16,900 bases of DNA from an uncultured Oscillospiraceae bacterium (GTDB taxonomy: Bacteria; Bacillota; Clostridia; Oscillospirales; Oscillospiraceae), in assembly GCA_958436045.1 (NCBI GenBank), contig CAUBIP010000036.1, positions 1-16,900 on the forward strand, given 5' to 3'. A model generated the notes under the pieces. It was not told the DNA's origin. It made no database searches and worked only from the letters and a program-made list of their open reading frames with translations. The position numbers and the translations under genes are program-made. Of this stretch, positions 13,348-16,900 are shown one piece after another. Each line of letters starts with the position of its first letter. Position 1 is the first letter of the stretch.

Positions 13348-13379
13348 GGCAAACGCATTTTTGCGGAGGTTCATTACAT

Positions 13380-14861
13380 ATGGAATTCGACAGAGACTTA
13401 CAATCAATTCAGGAAGTCAGAAACCTGATCACCAATGCGAAAAAAGCGCAGGAAGCCTATGCCTCGTTTACCCAGGCACAGGTGGATCACATTGTAGAAG
13501 AGATCGCCAAGGCCGGCGCGGCCCATGCCGAAGAGCTGGCCAAAATGGCGGTTGAGGAGACGGGCTTCGGCGTCTGGCAGGATAAGATCCTTAAAAACCT
13601 GCTAGGCAGCACCATGACCTACGACTCCATTAAAGATATGAAGACCGTCGGCATCATCCGGGAGGACCCGGCGGCGGGCATTTTCGAAGTGGCCGTTCCC
13701 ATGGGCGTCGTGGCGGCGCTGATCCCCTCGACGAACCCGACCTCGACGGTCCTGTATAAGAGCATCATCTCCCTGAAGGCAGGCAATGCCATCGTCATCA
13801 GCCCGCACCCCAATGCGAAGAAGAGCATTCTGCGCACGGTGGAGATCGTCAAGGACGCTGCCCGCCGGGCAGGTGCGCCGGAGAATCTGGTGCAGTGCAT
13901 TACCATCCCCTCCATGGAAGGGACGAGCGCGCTGCTGAAGGATCGCCGGATCGGCATCATCCTGGCCACCGGTGGTGAGGCGATGGTCCGGGCGGCCTAT
14001 TCTTCCGGCAACCCGGCCCTGGGTGTCGGCCCTGGCAACGGCCCGGCCTTTATTGAAAAATCCGCCAATATCCCACTGGCCGTCAAGCGCATCTTCGACA
14101 GCAAGACGTTTGACAACGGCACCATCTGTGCATCGGAGCAGAGCGTCGTCGTTGAGCGCTGCAGCAAGGATGCCGTAATGGCAGAGCTGACCCGCCAGGG
14201 CGGCTATTTCATGAATGCGGAGGAGTCGGAGAAGGTCTCCAAGTTTATCCTCCGGGCCAACGGCACGATGAACCCCGCCATCGTCGGCAAGAGCGCGGCG
14301 CGCATTGCGGATATGGCTGGGATCTCCATCCCGGCGGGCACCCGCGTGCTGATCTCGGAGCAGACGACGGTCAGCAAGAAGAACCCCTATTCCCGGGAAA
14401 AGCTCTGCCCGATCCTGGCGTTCTATGTCGAGGACGATTGGCATGCCGCCTGCGAGCGCTGCATTGAGATCCTCAACAACGAAGGCGTGGGCCATACGAT
14501 GACGATCCACAGCGAGAACAAGGACGTCATCCGGGCCTTTGCGCTGCGTAAGCCTGTCTCCCGGCTGCTGGTCAATGTGGCGGCGGCACTGGGCGGCGTC
14601 GGCGCGACGACCTCTCTGCCCCCGGCACTGACCTTGGGCTGCGGCGCCGTCGGCGGCAGCGCGACTTCGGATAACATCACACCGCTGAACCTGATGAACA
14701 TCCGCCGGGTCGCCTACGGTACGAAGGAGCTGTCCGACCTGCGCGGCGGCCATCCGGCGCCGGACACTGCGGCGCCTGCTGCTTCTGGCAGTGCGGCGAA
14801 GCTCAGCGCCTCACAGATCGAAGCGATTTCCCAGTCCCTGCTGCAGCAGCTGCGGGGCTAA
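13380..14861 (+). CDS. CoA-acylating aldehyde dehydrogenase of the microcompartment (EutE/PduP type)
   Basis: A 493-residue NAD-dependent, CoA-acylating aldehyde dehydrogenase that turns the encapsulated aldehyde into acyl-CoA. Visible are the Rossmann segment with PSTNPTSTVLYKSI (116-129), the GVGPGNGP loop (215-222) and the catalytic Cys250 in NGTICASEQ. TSDNITPLNLMNIRRVAYG marks the end of the catalytic domain (about 430-450). An Ala/Pro/Ser linker (about 457-474) and a final amphipathic helix SASQIEAISQSLLQQLRG follow, which look like a C-terminal encapsulation peptide. GGAGGT stands 9 bases before the ATG. PduL, the first gene of the operon, would take its acyl-CoA product. Substrate chain length cannot be told from sequence. 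Confidence 0.94.
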   Translation: MEFDRDLQSIQEVRNLITNAKKAQEAYASFTQAQVDHIVEEIAKAGAAHAEELAKMAVEETGFGVWQDKILKNLLGSTMTYDSIKDMKTVGIIREDPAAGIFEVAVPMGVVAALIPSTNPTSTVLYKSIISLKAGNAIVISPHPNAKKSILRTVEIVKDAARRAGAPENLVQCITIPSMEGTSALLKDRRIGIILATGGEAMVRAAYSSGNPALGVGPGNGPAFIEKSANIPLAVKRIFDSKTFDNGTICASEQSVVVERCSKDAVMAELTRQGGYFMNAEESEKVSKFILRANGTMNPAIVGKSAARIADMAGISIPAGTRVLISEQTTVSKKNPYSREKLCPILAFYVEDDWHAACERCIEILNNEGVGHTMTIHSENKDVIRAFALRKPVSRLLVNVAAALGGVGATTSLPPALTLGCGAVGGSATSDNITPLNLMNIRRVAYGTKELSDLRGGHPAPDTAAPAASGSAAKLSASQIEAISQSLLQQLRG

Positions 14862-14882
14862 GCGATTTACCAAACGAAAAAA

Positions 14883-14926
14883 CGATCCCGCACGTCAGAG
14901 AAATTGACATGCGGGATCGCTGCTTT
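14883..14926. terminator. Bidirectional terminator ending the microcompartment operon
   Basis: A 15-base stem with one mismatch (14883-14897 with 14905-14919) has a 7-base loop. TTTT follows on the plus strand, and a run of A before it gives a U-tract on the minus strand for the convergent gene. Confidence 0.85.
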
Positions 14927-14947
14927 TACTTAAAAAGGGACACACAC

Positions 14948-15898
14948 TCAGTCCAACTTCTGGACCTTTGTTGTTGCGACCTCTTTGCTGGAGCGATGCA
15001 GCAGGGCAAATGCACCCATGTAAGCAAAAAGCAAGCCCAGGCCGAGGTCAGAGAGGGTGGCGCGCAGGAATTCAGAGTCTTCCGTCAGTAAAATGGAGAG
15101 CATGGTGGGGATCTCTCCATAGGTCCAGCCCGGCAGCTCGCCGCCGGAGATCATTTTCATAAGGGTGAAGGCATCCGCGGCAAAGGTCCCAAGCAGGACG
15201 CCCAGCAGGACGGATAGGATCAAAATCACGATTTTGCCCTTCCCCTTTTTGCCGTGCAGCAGGCGGTAGCCCCGCTCTGCCAGCCAGCCGATGATGCAGC
15301 CGACGATGGCGGCGATATAGCCGAGATTCAGGACCAACGCCCAGACAAGCGCGCCGACGATGGCGCCCAGCAGCGCGCCGAGCAGACCCCTGGCGTAGGA
15401 GCCGGTGGCCTCCTCCTGGGCGCGAGAGGCGGCCATGGAAATGCTGCGGTCCATCTGCTGGGCGCAGCCGGGGTGCAGATGATAGGCGACACCGTCGACC
15501 ATTTGCCAGGTGCTGCCCTGGGTGAGACTCTGGCCGCACTGGGGGCAGATCTCGCTGCCTGTTGCGCCGTGGGCGGCCAGGAGCGGGAAGAACCAGTCGA
15601 TAAACGCGCGGATCTTTTTCATCGTACCCGGGTTGTCTGTAAATTGGATGACGATGCCGTTTTCGACCGGGATCAGCTGCTGTACCCGGTATTCTTTTTG
15701 CAGGTCGTGCGGCGCAAGGTCGGCCTGCAGGGCGGCGTATTGGCTTTGATCCGGGAATCGGGTCGTCACGGCGAGGGTTTTGGTACCGGCACCGTCGCGC
15801 AGGGTGACACTGTAGCCGGCCAGGCTCCCGTAGGCGATGCCGTGGGCGCAGTGAAGTTGATGCTCCTGCGCCAGCTTTTTCAGGGCGGGACTGAGCAT
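14948..15898 (-). CDS. Membrane protein with CxxC...HPGC zinc-binding site, function unknown
   Basis: A 316-residue protein with no family I can name. The N-terminal soluble region (1-110) is mixed alpha/beta and has no evident catalytic motif. A probable zinc knuckle follows, with Cys118, Cys121 (CPQCG), His142 and Cys145 (HPGC). About four transmembrane helices then follow (roughly 171-190, 193-208, 223-243 and 283-300), with a lysine-rich loop (216-222) between the second and third. The ATG at 15898 has AAAGGAGAG 8 bases upstream, and an in-frame upstream ATG lacks this. It has its own promoter and ends at the terminator shared with the microcompartment operon, to which it shows no functional link. 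Confidence 0.8.
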   Translation of the reverse strand: MLSPALKKLAQEHQLHCAHGIAYGSLAGYSVTLRDGAGTKTLAVTTRFPDQSQYAALQADLAPHDLQKEYRVQQLIPVENGIVIQFTDNPGTMKKIRAFIDWFFPLLAAHGATGSEICPQCGQSLTQGSTWQMVDGVAYHLHPGCAQQMDRSISMAASRAQEEATGSYARGLLGALLGAIVGALVWALVLNLGYIAAIVGCIIGWLAERGYRLLHGKKGKGKIVILILSVLLGVLLGTFAADAFTLMKMISGGELPGWTYGEIPTMLSILLTEDSEFLRATLSDLGLGLLFAYMGAFALLHRSSKEVATTKVQKLD

Positions 15899-15927
15899 AA
15901 AATCTCTCCTTTTCTTTTTCTGCGACC

Positions 15928-15956
15928 AGCATAGCATACCGGCCGGGGAAAGTCAA
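15928..15956 (-). promoter_or_regulatory. Sigma-A promoter of the zinc-site membrane protein gene
   Basis: On the minus strand TTGACT (15956-15951) and TATGCT (15933-15928) are exactly 17 bases apart. This is the best-matching promoter in the window; the start falls about 23 bases before the ATG. Confidence 0.75.
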
Positions 15957-16004
15957 TAAAGCAGGGAACGCAGTGGAAAACTTGCGCGGCGGCGGGATTT
16001 TCTC

Positions 16005-16033
16005 TTTTCGCCCGGCGGGTTTTGTGGTATACT
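16005..16033 (+). promoter_or_regulatory. Candidate promoter of the zinc-ribbon membrane protein gene
   Basis: A good -10 TATACT (16028-16033) lies close behind TGTGG. The -35 position holds only TTTTCG (16005-16010) at 17 bases, so the promoter is plausible but weak at -35. Confidence 0.45.
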
Positions 16034-16109
16034 ATACAAATAAGGCGACGGCTTTTGCCGTTTGCTGCCGATATGGACGGCTTTTCTGCCGAAAAGGAGG
16101 CATTTTGAA

Positions 16110-16706
16110 ATGATCACATGTTACAACTGCGGCAAGCAGGTTTCGGACGAGACGCTGATCTGCCCGGAGTGCGGCGCGCTGGTGCGCCGGTATGAAGCAC
16201 CGCGGCAGACCCCTGAGACGGACCAGCTGCTGGCCTATCAGTCGGTCCGGCAGAGCGCGGCGCAGCAGGCGCAGCCCGGGCGGTTTTATTTCACCGGCGG
16301 GTTCAAGGTCTGGTTTTGGCTGTGCATGGTTTTTTTTATCATCTATACCTTTAGCTTTGCCGTGACGGGGCTGAGCTTTTTGCAAAATAACCAGGCATCC
16401 CAGATGCTGACACAGCTGTATAGCGATATGGGCGTCAATTTGGCGCAGACCTTTGGCTCTTTGGATCGGGCTGGGCTCTATATGCTTATCAATGCCGGCG
16501 GTTGCCTGGTAGCCGGCGTGTTGCTTCTGTTGGTGTATACGACGCGGCAGCCTAAATTCCTGCTGGTGCAGTTGGGCGGCTCGGCTTTGGCTGGTATCGC
16601 ACTGGCGGTGCTGGTTGGCATAAATCTCATCTGCCTGGCGGTGGTGGTCTGCGCCTGCGTGACGCTGCTGCTTCTGCGGCGCCAACTGCCGCGGCGCAAA
16701 GAGTAA
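16110..16706 (+). CDS. Zinc-ribbon multi-pass membrane protein, function unknown
   Basis: A 198-residue protein. An N-terminal zinc ribbon with Cys4, Cys7 (CYNCG), Cys18 and Cys21 (CPECG) is joined by a polar, glutamine-rich linker (about 27-60) to about four transmembrane helices (roughly 67-90, 121-143, 150-168 and 170-189). The C-terminus is basic (RRQLPRRKE), which suggests it faces the cytoplasm. The layout is common among clostridial zinc-ribbon domain proteins with no assigned role. AAAAGGAGG lies about 10 bases before the ATG at 16110; an in-frame ATG 48 bases upstream would place that site inside the gene. It is divergent from the other zinc-site membrane protein. Confidence 0.82.
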   Translation: MITCYNCGKQVSDETLICPECGALVRRYEAPRQTPETDQLLAYQSVRQSAAQQAQPGRFYFTGGFKVWFWLCMVFFIIYTFSFAVTGLSFLQNNQASQMLTQLYSDMGVNLAQTFGSLDRAGLYMLINAGGCLVAGVLLLLVYTTRQPKFLLVQLGGSALAGIALAVLVGINLICLAVVVCACVTLLLLRRQLPRRKE

Positions 16707-16709
16707 AAT

Positions 16710-16746
16710 AAGCGGCAAACCGGTGTATACCGGTCTGCCGCTTTTG
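16710..16746 (+). terminator. Rho-independent terminator of the zinc-ribbon membrane protein gene
   Basis: The outer stem AAGCGGCA (16710-16717) with TGCCGCTT (16736-16743) and an inner ACCGG/CCGGT pair form a long hairpin that runs into TTTT. It begins 4 bases after the stop codon. Confidence 0.8.
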
Positions 16747-16900
16747 CAAGACGCTATAAAGGGTTCAATCCTACTATACCGCGGTTTTTCCTCGGTGGCA
16801 ACTGTTTTTTGCTGGCGGTGGGAAATTTTGTTTGATCGGGGCAGAATAGGGTGGTCCCTCTGGAAAAAGTTGTAAAACATTGAGCGTTGATTTTAAAAAT

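Larger units (their letters stand above)
9301..14861 (+). other. Bacterial microcompartment (metabolosome) operon, eight genes, no signature enzyme
   Basis: Eight closely spaced genes on one strand: pduL, BMC-P, pduS-like, BMC-T, BMC-H, BMC-P, BMC-P and a CoA-acylating aldehyde dehydrogenase. Gaps range from overlaps to 93 bases, with no internal U-tract terminator. Upstream is a divergent gene and downstream a strong terminator, so the operon boundaries are clear. It encodes a full shell tile set plus the aldehyde-to-acyl-phosphate core and a redox pair. It lacks a diol or ethanolamine lyase, glycyl-radical enzyme, aldolase, alcohol dehydrogenase, propionate or acetate kinase and local regulator. 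Confidence 0.93.

Noticed and set aside
13602..14753. Minus-strand open frame (383 codons) opposite the aldehyde dehydrogenase
   Set aside because: Antisense shadow of a well-supported enzyme; no domain and biased composition.
16761..16772. GGGTTCAATCCT, resembling the T-arm of a tRNA
   Set aside because: The flanking bases do not give a 5-base T-stem with a 7-base loop, and no anticodon or acceptor stem can be drawn around it on either strand.
16032..16880. Minus-strand open frame (282 codons) opposite the zinc-ribbon membrane protein
   Set aside because: It runs through that gene's promoter and terminator, with low-complexity Gln/His-rich composition.
16747..16900. Final 150 bases searched for a gene start, RNA gene or promoter
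   Set aside because: Only AT-rich stretches and a few weak -35-like sequences are present; nothing can be supported before the window ends.

Overview
The window looks like chromosomal DNA from a GC-rich anaerobic Firmicute, most likely a gut clostridium of the Oscillospirales type. That placement is inferred from strong AGGAGG-type ribosome binding sites, sigma-A promoters with 17-bp spacers, a BirA/BioY biotin scavenging pair, clostridial-style zinc-ribbon membrane proteins and a bacterial microcompartment (BMC) operon. No rRNA, tRNA, CRISPR array, insertion sequence or phage gene was found. All genes look intact.

Left part (1-2900): a minus-strand run of birA (bifunctional biotin ligase/repressor), a small nitroreductase and a 72-residue membrane protein. 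Divergent from birA is bioY, the biotin-binding subunit of an ECF transporter, with a clear promoter and a BirA-like operator across its start region. A small two-helix membrane protein follows; its promoter -35 hexamer lies inside the bioY terminator stem. Next (2966-6454, minus strand) comes a response regulator - sensor kinase - HtrA protease operon that resembles the CssRS/HtrA envelope-stress module of Bacillus. Then comes typA/bipA (6660-8492) with its own promoter, and a convergent FucU-family gene (8588-9040) that has lost two residues expected at the mutarotase active site.

The centre of interest is a self-contained eight-gene BMC operon (9301-14861): pduL phosphotransacylase, a BMC-P vertex protein, a PduS-type RnfC-like flavin/iron-sulfur protein, a PduT-type BMC-T, one BMC-H, two further BMC-P proteins and a CoA-acylating aldehyde dehydrogenase. 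The aldehyde core (aldehyde -> acyl-CoA -> acyl-phosphate) and a complete shell set are present. There is no signature aldehyde-generating enzyme, no alcohol dehydrogenase and no regulator. The paired PduS/PduT proteins with their iron-sulfur ligands suggest that NADH made inside is re-oxidised by sending electrons out through the shell. The FucU neighbour makes lactaldehyde from fucose or rhamnose a possible but unproven substrate. Both enzymes carry extra terminal segments that look like packaging signals; the alanine/proline linker and tail at the PduL C-terminus is the most unusual.

Right part (14900-16900): two divergent membrane proteins, each joining a cysteine zinc-binding site to about four transmembrane helices, followed by a terminator and about 150 bases with nothing recognisable.
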